A stretch of 52,777 nt of DNA from Rhodovastum atsumiense. Lineage in GTDB: Bacteria; Pseudomonadota; Alphaproteobacteria; Acetobacterales; Acetobacteraceae. Position numbers and translations under genes: made by a program. Below are positions 20,273-29,149 of the stretch, piece after piece. The stretch is taken from assembly GCA_026225115.1 (NCBI GenBank), contig JAMFSE010000046.1, positions 1 through 52,777 on the forward strand, given 5' to 3'. Under the pieces are notes generated by a model that was not told the origin of the DNA, ran no database searches, and saw only the letters and a list, made by a program, of their open reading frames with translations. Positions within the stretch are counted from its first letter, which is position 1. Each line of letters begins with the position of its first letter.

Positions 20273-21058
20273 ATGCAGCGTAGAACCAGCAAGATAACGC
20301 CGGCGATGCTGGCTATCCTGGCCGTGGGCGGCCTTGCCGGCTGCGCGCGGCCCGCACCGGTTGCCATGGCGCCGCCGCCGCCGCCGCCGGTTGGGCATCC
20401 CTACCAGGTGATGATCCAGGTGCCCCCGCCGACCCGCCATATCAAGATCACGGCAGCCCAGCAGCAGGAATTGCAGCAGGCGTTCAACGTTATCGCGCTG
20501 AAATCCGCGCTGATGGTGGCCGCCCTCACCTGCGGCCAGCAGGATCAGTACGATAAGTTCATGAATAATTTCCAGCCGCATGTGCTGGCCGAACAGCATG
20601 TGATGGACGCCTATTTCAAACGGGGTGGCGGCTATTACGGCCAAGCCAAGGAAGATGATTTCGTCACCTTGCTGGCCAACAACCAGTCGGTTGGCGGCAT
20701 TGGCCAGGGCGCGGTTTTCTGCCTGAACAACAGCGCCGAATTCAAAGCCGTGCTGGCATTAAAATCGCCGGCGGATCTGGATAATTTCGTGACGGATTTA
20801 GCGCCGAACGCACCTATGGTGGTGGCCACCGCACCATCGGTCACACCGTTGGCGCCGGGCGATAATGCCGTGCATATCGCTGTGGTACACACCAGCAAGC
20901 ATGTTCATCTGGTTGAGACGCATGCAACGACGCATTCGAAGAAACATTACATGGTCAGTGAAGCGCATCCGCATCATGCGGAAACGCAGGCTGCGGCCTA
21001 TGCGGCACCTGCCGCCTCCGCCAAGCCGGTCAGCCTGGCTGCAGCCATTCCCCAGTAG
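20273..21058 (+). CDS. Hypothetical lipoprotein with His-rich C-terminus
   Basis: Not a family I recognise. About 261 residues starting at ATG 20273 (GGGGAAAG about 9 nt upstream). A signal segment ITPAMLAILAVGGLAGC ends in the lipobox LAGC, so it is probably an envelope lipoprotein. A proline run follows, then a mainly helical region (about 55-180). A C-terminal stretch rich in His (about 200-240, with roughly a dozen histidines including KHVHLVETH and HPHH) could bind metal; that is a guess. An A/T-rich 200-nt region separates it from pyk and probably holds its promoter. Confidence 0.65.
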   Translation: MQRRTSKITPAMLAILAVGGLAGCARPAPVAMAPPPPPPVGHPYQVMIQVPPPTRHIKITAAQQQELQQAFNVIALKSALMVAALTCGQQDQYDKFMNNFQPHVLAEQHVMDAYFKRGGGYYGQAKEDDFVTLLANNQSVGGIGQGAVFCLNNSAEFKAVLALKSPADLDNFVTDLAPNAPMVVATAPSVTPLAPGDNAVHIAVVHTSKHVHLVETHATTHSKKHYMVSEAHPHHAETQAAAYAAPAASAKPVSLAAAIPQ

Positions 21059-21080
21059 ATTTTTCAGATACGCAACGAGC

Positions 21081-21113
21081 GGCTGGCGGCGTTATGCCGC
21101 CAGCCTTTTTTTT
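21081..21113 (+). terminator. Intrinsic terminator after the lipoprotein gene
   Basis: A perfect 10-bp stem, GGCTGGCGGC / GCCGCCAGCC, with loop GTTAT is followed by eight T residues. It lies 22 nt after the lipoprotein stop. Part of the stem and the whole T tract fall within the last codons of the convergent diguanylate cyclase. Confidence 0.9.
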
Positions 21114-22468
21114 GCCTTGTCCTCATACATCATCGCATCCGCGCGCGTAATGATGTCTTCCAGCGATTCCGATTTGCCGGTGCGCAATTCCGCATGGCCG
21201 ATGCTGTAGCTGAGCCGGTAGGTCTCGCCATTGGTGGTGTTATGCGCCGTCGCCAGCTGGTCCAGACGGTTTGAGACGCTCATCCGCCAATGCTCGCCCT
21301 CGCGCATGGTGATGACCGCGAATTCGTCGCCGCCGACGCGGCCGACGATATCGCTTTGCCGGAACGTTGTGTTGAGGATGCCGGCGAAGGCCTTGATCAT
21401 CTCGGAGCCAACCTCATGGCCGTGCAGGTCGTTGACCCGCTTCAGCCCATCGAGGTCGAAGAAAAACACGGTCAGGCCGTTGCGTGCCCGTTCCGCCTCG
21501 CGGATCGCCTGCTGCCCAAGGAAATAGAAGCCGCGGCGGTTATAGACGGCGGTGAGTTCGTCGGTCAGCGATTGATCGCGCAGATCGCGCTCCAGCCCAT
21601 TGATGCGCCATCCCATCCAGGTCACGATGCAAATAGCCAGAATCGATGCTGAGGCCGAGGCGATCGCCTCGATATACGGCACGCTGAACAATTTGCTGTT
21701 GCAGAGATAGGTCTCGGTGGAGAGAAAAATAAACGGAACAATCAATGCGGCGGGCATGATCAGGCGGACGATTCGGCTGCCGATGCCGATATTGACGAAG
21801 ACCGGGAACAGGTCGCCCTGCTCGGCCCGCAGCACCAGCAATATCTCCCCCAAAAAGAAAAACGCCGCCAGGGTATGCGGCGACATCGTGGTAAGCTTGT
21901 TGAAGCTGACCAGATCCAGAGCGCCGTAAACATAGCCGCCGAACATCACCAGGTTCAGCCCGACAAACAGCAGCGTGGCCAGATCCGAGACCAGGGACCA
22001 GAAGTTTTTGGCCTGCCGCAGGGTCAACATGGCGATACCCAGCATGAGGAAACCGAATGCGGTCTGCGGCGATGAGCGGCTGCCATAGATGGCATGCGGG
22101 TTGCGCGGCAAAATATAGTCCAGCCCGAGCGAGATATGGGCCGCGTATTCCGTCAGCGTCAGGGCGCCCAAAGCCAGGACCAGGACTGCCGAGACGACCC
22201 CGATCCAGCGGGCACGCGGGGGGCAATGCAGAAAGCAGCAGGAAAAAAAGAAGGTGCAGAGCAACAGGCCGATTGCGGTGTTGGCCGTCATTTTCGACCA
22301 GATCGCCGGCGGCAGCCCGTCCAGCGCCGGGACAAACCACAGCAAGAGCACGGACCAGCCGATGATGCCGATAATCATCAAACCGAACCCTGCCATCAAA
22401 TGCAGGACGGAGACGATACGGGTATCAGGCTCGTTGGAAAAATGCCTGCGCGGCTTGGCTCCGCTCAC
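21092..22468 (-). CDS. Membrane diguanylate cyclase (GGDEF)
   Basis: About 458 residues. Eight hydrophobic segments (about 20-50, 60-85, 88-115, 130-150, 155-190, 195-215, 230-255 and 262-290) form an N-terminal membrane sensor of unrecognised type. The C-terminal GGDEF domain (about 300-455) has the intact active-site motif GGDEF and an inhibitory I-site RQSD exactly five residues upstream, so it should make cyclic di-GMP and be product-inhibited. There is no EAL domain. The start is GTG at 22468. Its 3' end contains the opposite-strand terminator. Confidence 0.92.
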   Translation of the reverse strand: MSGAKPRRHFSNEPDTRIVSVLHLMAGFGLMIIGIIGWSVLLLWFVPALDGLPPAIWSKMTANTAIGLLLCTFFFSCCFLHCPPRARWIGVVSAVLVLALGALTLTEYAAHISLGLDYILPRNPHAIYGSRSSPQTAFGFLMLGIAMLTLRQAKNFWSLVSDLATLLFVGLNLVMFGGYVYGALDLVSFNKLTTMSPHTLAAFFFLGEILLVLRAEQGDLFPVFVNIGIGSRIVRLIMPAALIVPFIFLSTETYLCNSKLFSVPYIEAIASASASILAICIVTWMGWRINGLERDLRDQSLTDELTAVYNRRGFYFLGQQAIREAERARNGLTVFFFDLDGLKRVNDLHGHEVGSEMIKAFAGILNTTFRQSDIVGRVGGDEFAVITMREGEHWRMSVSNRLDQLATAHNTTNGETYRLSYSIGHAELRTGKSESLEDIITRADAMMYEDKAKKRLAA

Positions 22469-22552
22469 GTCGACGCGCTCACTTCAAGCCCAGACCTTTG
22501 TCGTGCACATTTTGTTTCGCCCAGGTTTATTCTGGCAGCCTATTGCCACCGT

Positions 22553-22575
22553 GGGTGGTACTGATGCCACCACCC
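22553..22575. promoter_or_regulatory. Inverted repeat in the divergent DGC/LLM intergenic region
   Basis: GGGTGGT (22553-22559) and ACCACCC (22569-22575) form a perfect 7-bp inverted repeat with a 9-nt spacer. It lies in the 275-nt region between the divergent diguanylate cyclase and LLM oxidoreductase starts, about 85 nt from the former. It is a possible operator. I see nothing else coding in this intergenic region. Confidence 0.35.
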
Positions 22576-22743
22576 GGGTAGGTAATCTACTTAATTCTTG
22601 CGCCGTGAGCCTTGATCACTGCAAAATTAATCGGCGGGGCGGCTCAATACGGGTTTTTTCGCCGCCGGCGGGCTATTTTTCAAGCGACTGAACTATTTTT
22701 GCGCCGGTTCACCAAACCGGGCAGGCCTGCCTATATACCGGCT

Positions 22744-23745
22744 ATGAAGATATCGGTTCTCGACCAATCCCCGGCCCGGGAGGGAGTTTCTCCAGATCGT
22801 TCGATCCGCGAAACGCTGGACCTGGCGTGCCATTGCGAGGCCTTGGGGTATCACCGCTACTGGGTCTCGGAGCATCATAGCTCGGATTCCGTCACCGGAA
22901 GCGCTCCGGAGATATTGATGGCGGCGATCGCGGCAACCACCTCGCGCATTCGCATCGGCAGCGCCGGCATCATGCTGCCGCATTACTCGGCGCTGAAGGT
23001 GGCGGAGCAGTTCCGCGTGCTGGAGGCGATCGCGCCCGGGCGAATCGACCTTGGCGTCGGCCGGGCGCCGGGGTCCGACGGCCGCACCGCCTTTGCGCTC
23101 AACCCCAATGCCGCGACCGCGGCCGATCAGTTCCCCGCCATGCTGCGGGATCTGCAGGCCTGGAGCTCTGGCGCGCCGCTGCCGGAGAACCATCCCTTCC
23201 GCATGGTCCGGGCGGTGCCGGCCGGCCCCTACGCCCCGGAAATCTGGGTGCTGGGCAGCTCCGATTACGGCGCGCAGATCGCGGCGTATTTCGGGCTGCC
23301 GTATTGCTATGCGTATTTTTTCAACGACGGCCAGGGAGCGGCCCGCGCGCTTGATATCTATCGCGACAATTACCGCCCGAGCGCGCTGAACCCGAAACCG
23401 CATTCAGCCATTACGGTCTGGGCATTGGCGGCGGAAACCCAGGCGGAAGCGAATTACCATTACCGGCCGCGTGGGATTCAGCGGCTGATGTATTATCGCG
23501 GCCAGTTCATCGCGACGCCGAGCCCGGAAGCGGCCGCGGAATTTCCGGTGACGGAAGCCGAGCAGGCGCGGATCGACCAAGGCCGGGCGGTGGCGTTCTG
23601 CGGAACGCCGGGGGATGTAGCGGATCGGTTGCGCAAGGAATGCGCAGCGCTCGGGGTGGATGAACTGGCGATTGTCACATCGGCTTATGATGTGGCGGCG
23701 CGGCGGAACTCCTACGCATTATTGGCCGCAGAATTCGGTTTGTAA
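22744..23745 (+). CDS. LLM-class flavin-dependent oxidoreductase
   Basis: A luciferase-like monooxygenase family protein of about 333 residues: MKISVLDQSPA, WVSEHHSSDSVTGSAPEIL, IGSAGIMLPHYSALKVAEQF, and RIDLGVGRAPGSD. These match the single-component 'MsnO8/YhbW-like' group; it probably uses FMNH2 or F420-like flavin chemistry, with substrate unknown. The open frame extends 44 codons further upstream, but family proteins begin at MKISVLD, so ATG 22744 is used. A short imperfect hairpin (GTTTATGG/CCATAAAC, 23747-23781) follows the stop. Confidence 0.88.
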   Translation: MKISVLDQSPAREGVSPDRSIRETLDLACHCEALGYHRYWVSEHHSSDSVTGSAPEILMAAIAATTSRIRIGSAGIMLPHYSALKVAEQFRVLEAIAPGRIDLGVGRAPGSDGRTAFALNPNAATAADQFPAMLRDLQAWSSGAPLPENHPFRMVRAVPAGPYAPEIWVLGSSDYGAQIAAYFGLPYCYAYFFNDGQGAARALDIYRDNYRPSALNPKPHSAITVWALAAETQAEANYHYRPRGIQRLMYYRGQFIATPSPEAAAEFPVTEAEQARIDQGRAVAFCGTPGDVADRLRKECAALGVDELAIVTSAYDVAARRNSYALLAAEFGL

Positions 23746-23847
23746 CGTTTATGGGCAATATCTGAACAAATCGCCATAAACAACTATTTCCATTGAAAAC
23801 ACCGGCAAGGATTTCGACGTTAGCTCCGTAATAAACAGGAGATTATC

Positions 23848-24015
23848 ATGGTTAAATCTTTCCGGTTGGCAGTGACACTCGCAACATTGCTCGGTGCGGC
23901 GCCGCTGCTTGCCGCTTGCCACACCACAGCCGGCGTTGGTCAGGATTTGTCGCAGGGCGGCCACGCCTTGACCAACAGCGCGAATGCGAACGCGCCGACC
24001 ACGCCAGCGCAATAA
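23848..24015 (+). CDS. Entericidin-like small lipoprotein
   Basis: A 55-residue peptide. The signal segment LAVTLATLLGAAPLLAAC ends in a lipobox, followed by HTTAGVGQDLSQGGHAL, the hallmark of the entericidin EcnA/EcnB family (TxxGxGxDxxxxG). Family members are membrane lipoproteins induced under stress; a toxin/antidote role is described in enterobacteria, but in alphaproteobacteria usually a single copy is found. The start ATG 23848 has CAGGAG 7 nt upstream. CsbD follows 25 nt later, suggesting a stress-response pair. Confidence 0.88.
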   Translation: MVKSFRLAVTLATLLGAAPLLAACHTTAGVGQDLSQGGHALTNSANANAPTTPAQ

Positions 24016-24040
24016 TTCCTATTTTTAACGGAGAACTGTA

Positions 24041-24220
24041 ATGAACAGAGATCGTGTTGAAGGTTCGGTTAAGCAGGCCAAGGGTTCTTTGAAAGAAGCC
24101 GTTGGCAAAGCCACGGGCAACCGCCGGCTGCAGGCCAAAGGCGCTGCGGACAAGGCTGAGGGCAAGGTTCAGAATGCCGTCGGCAGCGTCAAGGATAGCG
24201 TGAAGACGAAAGCGCACTAA
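24041..24220 (+). CDS. csbD: CsbD family stress protein
   Basis: A 59-residue hydrophilic helical protein: MNRDRVEGSVKQAKGS, then KEAVGKATGN and KAEGKVQNAVGS. This is the CsbD repeat pattern. CsbD proteins are general-stress induced and of unknown molecular function. The start ATG 24041 has GGAG upstream. It is followed 7 nt later by a strong hairpin that begins repeat copy D, likely serving as the terminator. Confidence 0.92.
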   Translation: MNRDRVEGSVKQAKGSLKEAVGKATGNRRLQAKGAADKAEGKVQNAVGSVKDSVKTKAH

Positions 24221-24226
24221 CGATCC

Positions 24227-24310
24227 GGCCATGGGCGTGTTAGTAGACACACCCATGGCCCAGATGAAAAAGTTTTTTTGCTTCTTTTTGTTCACAAAAA
24301 GAAGACGCTT
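24227..24310. repeat. Stop-proximal repeat, copy D (centre plus one arm)
   Basis: A partial copy between convergent csbD and ruvX. It begins with a 14-bp stem GGCCATGGGCGTGT / ACACACCCATGGCC (one mismatch, loop TAGTAG, 24227-24260) and continues with a single CTTC/GAAG-type arm ending GACGCTTGC. The left arm is missing. It lies 7 nt from the csbD stop and 6 nt from the ruvX stop. Confidence 0.78.
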
Positions 24311-24315
24311 GCTTT

Positions 24316-24780
24316 CTACTTTTGCGAGGAATCCAGCGCCATCTGAAGGATCTTAGCGGCGGCCATCTTATCGATGACCGCCGCTCTTCGTTCGCGGCTC
24401 ATATCTGCTTCATTGACCAGCATTTCGTGCAGATCGGCGGTCGTCAGGGTTTCGTCCCACATGCTCGCCGGCAGGCCGGTGGCGCCGGAGATGGCGTGGG
24501 CCCAGTCCCGGGCGGCCTGGGCGGCTGGACCGAATTTGCCGTCCTCGCCCAGCGGCAGGCCGATAATCAGCCCTCCTGCGCCTTGCTCGTCGGCAATCGC
24601 GCGTATTTCGGCAGCGTTATGTTTCAGTTTGGCGCGGTGAATGGTGGTGTAAGGGCTAGCCAGCCGGCGGCCCACGTCCGACAGCGCGATGCCGATGCGC
24701 CGGGCCCCGGGGTCTAGCCCGATCAGCCGTGCTTGGGGCTCAATTCGGGCCATCAGGTCCGGGAGGTTGAAGAGCGGCAT
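24316..24780 (-). CDS. ruvX: RuvX/YqgF RNase H-fold protein
   Basis: A 154-residue RNase H-like protein of the YqgF/RuvX family, implicated in pre-16S rRNA maturation and, in some bacteria, Holliday junction resolution. Visible motifs are LIGLDPGARRIGIALSD (first catalytic Asp), GLIIGLPLGEDGKFGP, WDETLTTADLHEML, and a C-terminal RAAVIDKMAAAKILQ (last Asp). The start ATG 24780 (MPLFNLPDL) is preferred; the open frame extends 56 codons upstream across the gatC start. It is divergent from gatC, a common alphaproteobacterial arrangement. Confidence 0.93.
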   Translation of the reverse strand: MPLFNLPDLMARIEPQARLIGLDPGARRIGIALSDVGRRLASPYTTIHRAKLKHNAAEIRAIADEQGAGGLIIGLPLGEDGKFGPAAQAARDWAHAISGATGLPASMWDETLTTADLHEMLVNEADMSRERRAAVIDKMAAAKILQMALDSSQK

Positions 24781-24828
24781 GGCTGTGGGTATGGTCCGGT
24801 CCGGTCTTAAACCCAAGGAAAAAGTTAA

Positions 24829-25116
24829 ATGTCGCTCGATACCGCAACGGTCCGCCGGATTGCGAAGCTTGCCCGAATCCGCGTTGAGGAGCCTGAAATT
24901 GCGACTCTGCAAACCGAGTTGAACGCCATTCTGGGCTATGTGGAGCAATTGAACGCGGTGGATGTGACGGGCGTTGAGCCGCTTTCCGGTGGCGCGCAGA
25001 TGGCGATGCGGCTGCGCGAGGATGTGGTGACGGATGGCGGCATTGCCGACAAAATCCTTGCCAATGCACCGGACCGTGAAGGCCGGTTTTTTGCTGTTCC
25101 GAAAGTCGTAGAATGA
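24829..25116 (+). CDS. gatC: Asp/Glu-tRNA amidotransferase subunit C
   Basis: The small 95-residue subunit of the GatCAB transamidase, which converts Glu-tRNA(Gln) and/or Asp-tRNA(Asn) to the amidated forms. It has the family pattern [16 protein letters not shown] and [18 protein letters not shown], and a C-terminal tail FFAVPKVVE that wraps between GatA and GatB. The start ATG 24829 has AAGGAA upstream. Its TGA overlaps the gatA ATG as ATGA. Confidence 0.96.
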   Translation: MSLDTATVRRIAKLARIRVEEPEIATLQTELNAILGYVEQLNAVDVTGVEPLSGGAQMAMRLREDVVTDGGIADKILANAPDREGRFFAVPKVVE

Positions 25117-26600
25117 GCTTTTTGCCTGAACTGACGATTGCTGCCGCCCTGGACGGGCTGGCGGCCAAGGATTTCTCGGCCCTGGAGCTGACCCGCGCGC
25201 ATATCAGCGCGATTGAGAGTCTGGACCCGCAGTTGAACGCGTTCATCACGCAGACGCCGGAGCTGGCGCTGGAAATGGCCGGGGCTGCGGATGCGGCGCG
25301 CGCGGCGGGGTCTGCCGGCCCGCTTTCGGGCATTCCGCTGGCAATCAAGGATCTGTTCTGTGTTGAGGGCGTGCGCACAACGGCCGCGAGCAAGATTCTT
25401 GAGAATTTCGTGCCGCCTTACGAGAGCACGGTGACGGCGCAGTTGAAGGCGGCCGGTGCGGTGTTTCTCGGCAAGGCCAATCTCGATGAATTCGCGATGG
25501 GTTCGTCCAACACCACCTCCGGCTTCGGCGCGGTGACCAATCCCTGGCAACGCAACGGCAGTAACGCAAAGCTGGTGCCAGGCGGCTCCTCCGGCGGCTC
25601 GGCGGCTGCGGTGGCGTCGCGCATGGCGATGGGCGCGACCGGGACCGATACCGGCGGCTCGATCCGCCAGCCGGCGTCCTTTACCGGCATCACCGGGATC
25701 AAGCCGACCTATGGACGCTGCTCGCGCTACGGCATTGTCGCCTTTGCGTCTTCCCTGGATCAGGCTGGGCCGATGGCGCGCAGCGTCGAGGATTGCGCGA
25801 TTTTGCTGGGGGCGATGTCGGGTTTCGATGCGCGCGACAGCACCAGTGCCGAGCGCCCGGTGGCGGATTTTCGTGCCGCCGCGAAACGGGGCGTGAAAGG
25901 CCTGCGCATCGGCATCCCTGCCGAATACCGGATGGATGGGATGAGCGCCGAGATCGAGGGGCTTTGGCAAAAAGGCGTTGCCTGGCTGCGCGAACAGGGG
26001 GCGGAGATCGTCGATGTTTCGCTGCCGCATACCAAATACGGCCTGCCGGTTTATTATATCGTCGCACCTGCCGAGGCGTCTTCGAATCTGGCGCGCTATG
26101 ACGGGGTGCGCTTTGGCACGCGCGTCGATGGCGAGGATCTGATCGACATGTATGAGCGCACGCGCGCCGCCGGGTTCGGGGCGGAGGTGAAGCGGCGGAT
26201 CATGATCGGGACCTATGTGCTCTCGGCCGGGTATTATGATGCGTATTATCTGAAGGCGCAGAAAATCCGGGCGCTGATCCTGCGTGATTTTACCGAGGCT
26301 TTTGCGAAAGTGGATGCGCTGCTGACGCCGACCGCACCTTCTGCCGCATTCGGCATCGGCGAGAAAACCGATGATCCGGTGACGATGTATCTGAACGATG
26401 TGTTCACCGTCCCGGCATCGCTTGCCGGCGTGCCGGCAATGAGCGTGCCGGCCGGGCTGGACGCGCAAGGCTTGCCGCTTGGCCTGCAAATCATCGGCCG
26501 GCATTTCGATGAGGAAACTGTTTTTGCCGTGGGCGGCGCTTTGGAAAAAGCCGCGGGCTTCAGCGCGCTGCCTGCCATCCGGGCTGGAGGAGCGAAGTAA
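25113..26600 (+). CDS. gatA: Asp/Glu-tRNA amidotransferase subunit A
   Basis: The glutaminase subunit of GatCAB, supplying ammonia to GatB. The 495-residue amidase-signature enzyme has the Ser-cisSer-Lys triad region: Lys79 in [13 protein letters not shown], the Gly/Ser-rich [13 protein letters not shown] (about 155-167), and nucleophile Ser in [13 protein letters not shown] (about 182). It begins at ATG 25113, overlapping the gatC stop, and its stop overlaps the gatB start by one nucleotide (TAATG). Confidence 0.97.
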   Translation: MSFLPELTIAAALDGLAAKDFSALELTRAHISAIESLDPQLNAFITQTPELALEMAGAADAARAAGSAGPLSGIPLAIKDLFCVEGVRTTAASKILENFVPPYESTVTAQLKAAGAVFLGKANLDEFAMGSSNTTSGFGAVTNPWQRNGSNAKLVPGGSSGGSAAAVASRMAMGATGTDTGGSIRQPASFTGITGIKPTYGRCSRYGIVAFASSLDQAGPMARSVEDCAILLGAMSGFDARDSTSAERPVADFRAAAKRGVKGLRIGIPAEYRMDGMSAEIEGLWQKGVAWLREQGAEIVDVSLPHTKYGLPVYYIVAPAEASSNLARYDGVRFGTRVDGEDLIDMYERTRAAGFGAEVKRRIMIGTYVLSAGYYDAYYLKAQKIRALILRDFTEAFAKVDALLTPTAPSAAFGIGEKTDDPVTMYLNDVFTVPASLAGVPAMSVPAGLDAQGLPLGLQIIGRHFDEETVFAVGGALEKAAGFSALPAIRAGGAK

Positions 26601-28051
26601 TGGCGTATTCGCTGCAGGGTGCTACCGGCGCCTGGGAAATTGTTGTTGGGTTGGAAATCCATGCCCAGGTCGTCTCGGAGTCAAAACTGTTCTCCGGCGC
26701 CTCCGCCACCTATGGCGGCGAGCCGAATGCGCATGTGAGCTTCGTCGATGCCGGGTTCCCGGGGATGCTGCCGGTGATCAACCGCGAATGCGTGGCGCAG
26801 GCGGTGCGCACCGGGCTCGGGCTGAAGGCTCACATAAATCTCGTCAGCCGGTTCGACCGTAAAAACTATTTTTATGCTGATTTGCCCAATGGCTATCAGA
26901 TCAGCCAGTTCGCACATCCGGTGGTTGGCACCGGCGTGGTGGAGATCGAGTTGGGTGACGGCACGATCAAAGAGATCGGGATTACGCGGCTGCATCTGGA
27001 GCAGGATGCCGGCAAATCGATGCATGATCAGCATGCCGCCAAATCGGTGATCGATCTGAACCGCGCCGGCGTAGCGCTCATGGAGATTGTCTCCGAGGCG
27101 GATATTCGCAGCCCCGAGGAGGCCGGCGCGTATCTGCGCAAAATCCGGCAGATCGTGCGCTATCTCGGCACTTGCGACGGCAATATGGAAGAGGGTTCGA
27201 TGCGGGCCGATGTGAACGTCTCGGTGCGCAAGACCGGCGAAGCATATCGTACCCGCTGCGAGATCAAAAACGTCAACTCGGTGCGATTTGTGATGCATGC
27301 GGTTGAGGCCGAAGCCTTGCGGCAGATCGAGGTCTACGAATCCGGCGGCTCGGTTACGCAGGAAACCCGGCTGTACGATCCGGCGCGCGGCGAGACGCGC
27401 TCGATGCGCTCGAAGGAAGACGCGCATGATTACCGGTATTTTCCGGAGCCGGATTTGCTGCCGCTGGTGCTGGACGAAGCCTGGGTTGCGGCTTTGAAGG
27501 AAAAGCTGCCCGAATTGCCGGATGAGAAGCGCGCGCGCTTCCGCGACGATTACGGCATCACCTTCTACGACGCCGGCGTGCTGGTGGCCGAACAGGCGAC
27601 GGCGGATTTTTACGAGCAGGTGGCGAAAGGCCGGGATGCGAAGCTGGCGGCGAACTGGGTGACCGGTGATTTCTTCGCGGCGCTGAACCGCTCCGGCAAT
27701 ACCATTGAAACCTCCCCGATTTCGGCCGACGGGCTGGGCGAGTTGCTCGACCTGATCACCGATAAAACCATCAACGGCCGTATCGCCAAAGATGTGTTCG
27801 AGGCGATGCTGGAGACCGGCGACCGGGCGAGGAAAATCGTCGCGGATCGCGGCCTGACGCAGGTAACCGACACCGGCGCGATCGAGGCGGCGGTGGATGC
27901 GGTGATCGCGGCCAATCCGGACAAGGTGGCGGAATATAAATCCGGCAAGGACAAGTTGTTCGGGTTTTTCGTCGGCCAGGTGATGAAGGCGATGGCGGGC
28001 AAGAGCAACCCGGCGATCGTGAACGAATTGATGAAAGCAAAATTGGGGTGA
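26600..28051 (+). CDS. gatB: Asp/Glu-tRNA amidotransferase subunit B
   Basis: The kinase/transamidase subunit of GatCAB, which activates and amidates the mischarged tRNA. The 483-residue protein has [32 protein letters not shown], a cradle-domain metal/ATP site, [10 protein letters not shown], and a C-terminal YqeY-like tail (about 330-483). It is translationally linked to gatA (TAATG at 26598-26602) with GGAG upstream. A short hairpin, CCGGCT/AGCCGG (28058-28076), follows but lacks a forward T tract. Confidence 0.97.
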   Translation: MAYSLQGATGAWEIVVGLEIHAQVVSESKLFSGASATYGGEPNAHVSFVDAGFPGMLPVINRECVAQAVRTGLGLKAHINLVSRFDRKNYFYADLPNGYQISQFAHPVVGTGVVEIELGDGTIKEIGITRLHLEQDAGKSMHDQHAAKSVIDLNRAGVALMEIVSEADIRSPEEAGAYLRKIRQIVRYLGTCDGNMEEGSMRADVNVSVRKTGEAYRTRCEIKNVNSVRFVMHAVEAEALRQIEVYESGGSVTQETRLYDPARGETRSMRSKEDAHDYRYFPEPDLLPLVLDEAWVAALKEKLPELPDEKRARFRDDYGITFYDAGVLVAEQATADFYEQVAKGRDAKLAANWVTGDFFAALNRSGNTIETSPISADGLGELLDLITDKTINGRIAKDVFEAMLETGDRARKIVADRGLTQVTDTGAIEAAVDAVIAANPDKVAEYKSGKDKLFGFFVGQVMKAMAGKSNPAIVNELMKAKLG

Positions 28052-28096
28052 CGCGGGCCGGCTGAAAACAAGCCGGAAAAAATAAAAGGGGGAACC

Positions 28097-29131
28097 ATGA
28101 AAGCTGCAATCTTAGAAAAAGGCAAGGTTCACGTTGGCGACTTCCCGGAACCGGTACCAGGCGAAGGCCAGGTTCTGGTGCGCACCCATGCCTGCGCGCT
28201 CTGCGCCTCGGATGCGCATTTCATGTGCTCCGGCGCCGAGATGATCGCGCAGTCGGAGCGCTATGGCGGCCCGTATGCCGGCATCGATCTCAACCGCCCG
28301 ATCGTCATGGGGCATGAATTCGTCGGGGAAATTCTCGATTACGGCAAGGGCAGCCGGCGGCCGCTGAAAATCGGGTCCCGGGTGACCGCCGTGCCGATGA
28401 TGACGACCGGCGGCAAAATTCAGATCATCGGCTACGGCAACGAACTGCCCGGCGGGCTTGGCGAATACATGCTGCTGGATGAGAATTACATCCTCGAAAT
28501 TCCGGAAGCCATGTCGGATACCCATGCTGCGCTGATCGAACCGCTAGCGGTGGGGCTGGAGCATGCCAGGGTCGGTGAGCCGCAAACCAATGACATCGCG
28601 CTGGTGATCGGCTGCGGCGCGATCGGGCTTGGGGTGATTTCGGGGTTGAAACTGAAAGGTGTGAAAGCGGTCATCGCCGCGGATCTGGACGCCGGCCGGC
28701 GGCAGGTGGCGCTGTTGATGGGTGCCGATATCGCCATCGATCCGCGCGAAGTCTCACCCTATGAACCGCAGGCGGGCTCGGGCATCGGCCGCCCGAACCT
28801 CGTTTATGAATGTGTCGGCAAGGCCGGGCTTTTGAACCAGATGATCCTCGGGCTCGGCAGCGATGCGCGGATCGTGATGGGCGGCTTCGCGGCCGATCCG
28901 GAGCAGCTGTTCGTGCCGCCGGCGCAGGTCAAACGGTTGAAAATCTTCTTCGCGCGCGGCGAAGAACGCCAGGACATGGAACTGGCGCTGGCGGCAATCG
29001 CCGATGGCCGCATCGATATCCGGCCTTGGCTCGGACAGGGGATAGGGCTTGGCGGCGTTGCGCAGGCGCTGGAAAAGCTCAATGATCCGGCATCGCCGGT
29101 ACGCACGGTTGTTGACCCAAGGATAATCTAA
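28097..29131 (+). CDS. Zinc-type alcohol dehydrogenase (MDR)
   Basis: A 344-residue medium-chain dehydrogenase. Catalytic zinc ligands are suggested by Cys36 in CALCASD and His73-Glu74 in VMGHEFVGE. The four-cysteine structural zinc loop is absent. The Rossmann domain carries VIGCGAIGLGVISG. Substrate unknown. ATG 28097 is preceded by AAAAGGGGG. It lies 19 nt upstream of an alpha/beta hydrolase on the same strand, suggesting a two-gene unit for alcohol or ester catabolism (inference). Confidence 0.85.
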   Translation: MKAAILEKGKVHVGDFPEPVPGEGQVLVRTHACALCASDAHFMCSGAEMIAQSERYGGPYAGIDLNRPIVMGHEFVGEILDYGKGSRRPLKIGSRVTAVPMMTTGGKIQIIGYGNELPGGLGEYMLLDENYILEIPEAMSDTHAALIEPLAVGLEHARVGEPQTNDIALVIGCGAIGLGVISGLKLKGVKAVIAADLDAGRRQVALLMGADIAIDPREVSPYEPQAGSGIGRPNLVYECVGKAGLLNQMILGLGSDARIVMGGFAADPEQLFVPPAQVKRLKIFFARGEERQDMELALAAIADGRIDIRPWLGQGIGLGGVAQALEKLNDPASPVRTVVDPRII

Positions 29132-29149
29132 ACAAATCGGAGATACGCG

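Noticed and set aside
23852-24295. 147-codon frame opposite entericidin and csbD
   Set aside because: Shadow of the two small genes, running into the repeat; no family resemblance.
28058-28076. Hairpin CCGGCT/AGCCGG as a gatB terminator
   Set aside because: It is followed by A residues on the sense strand, so it is not a convincing forward terminator.
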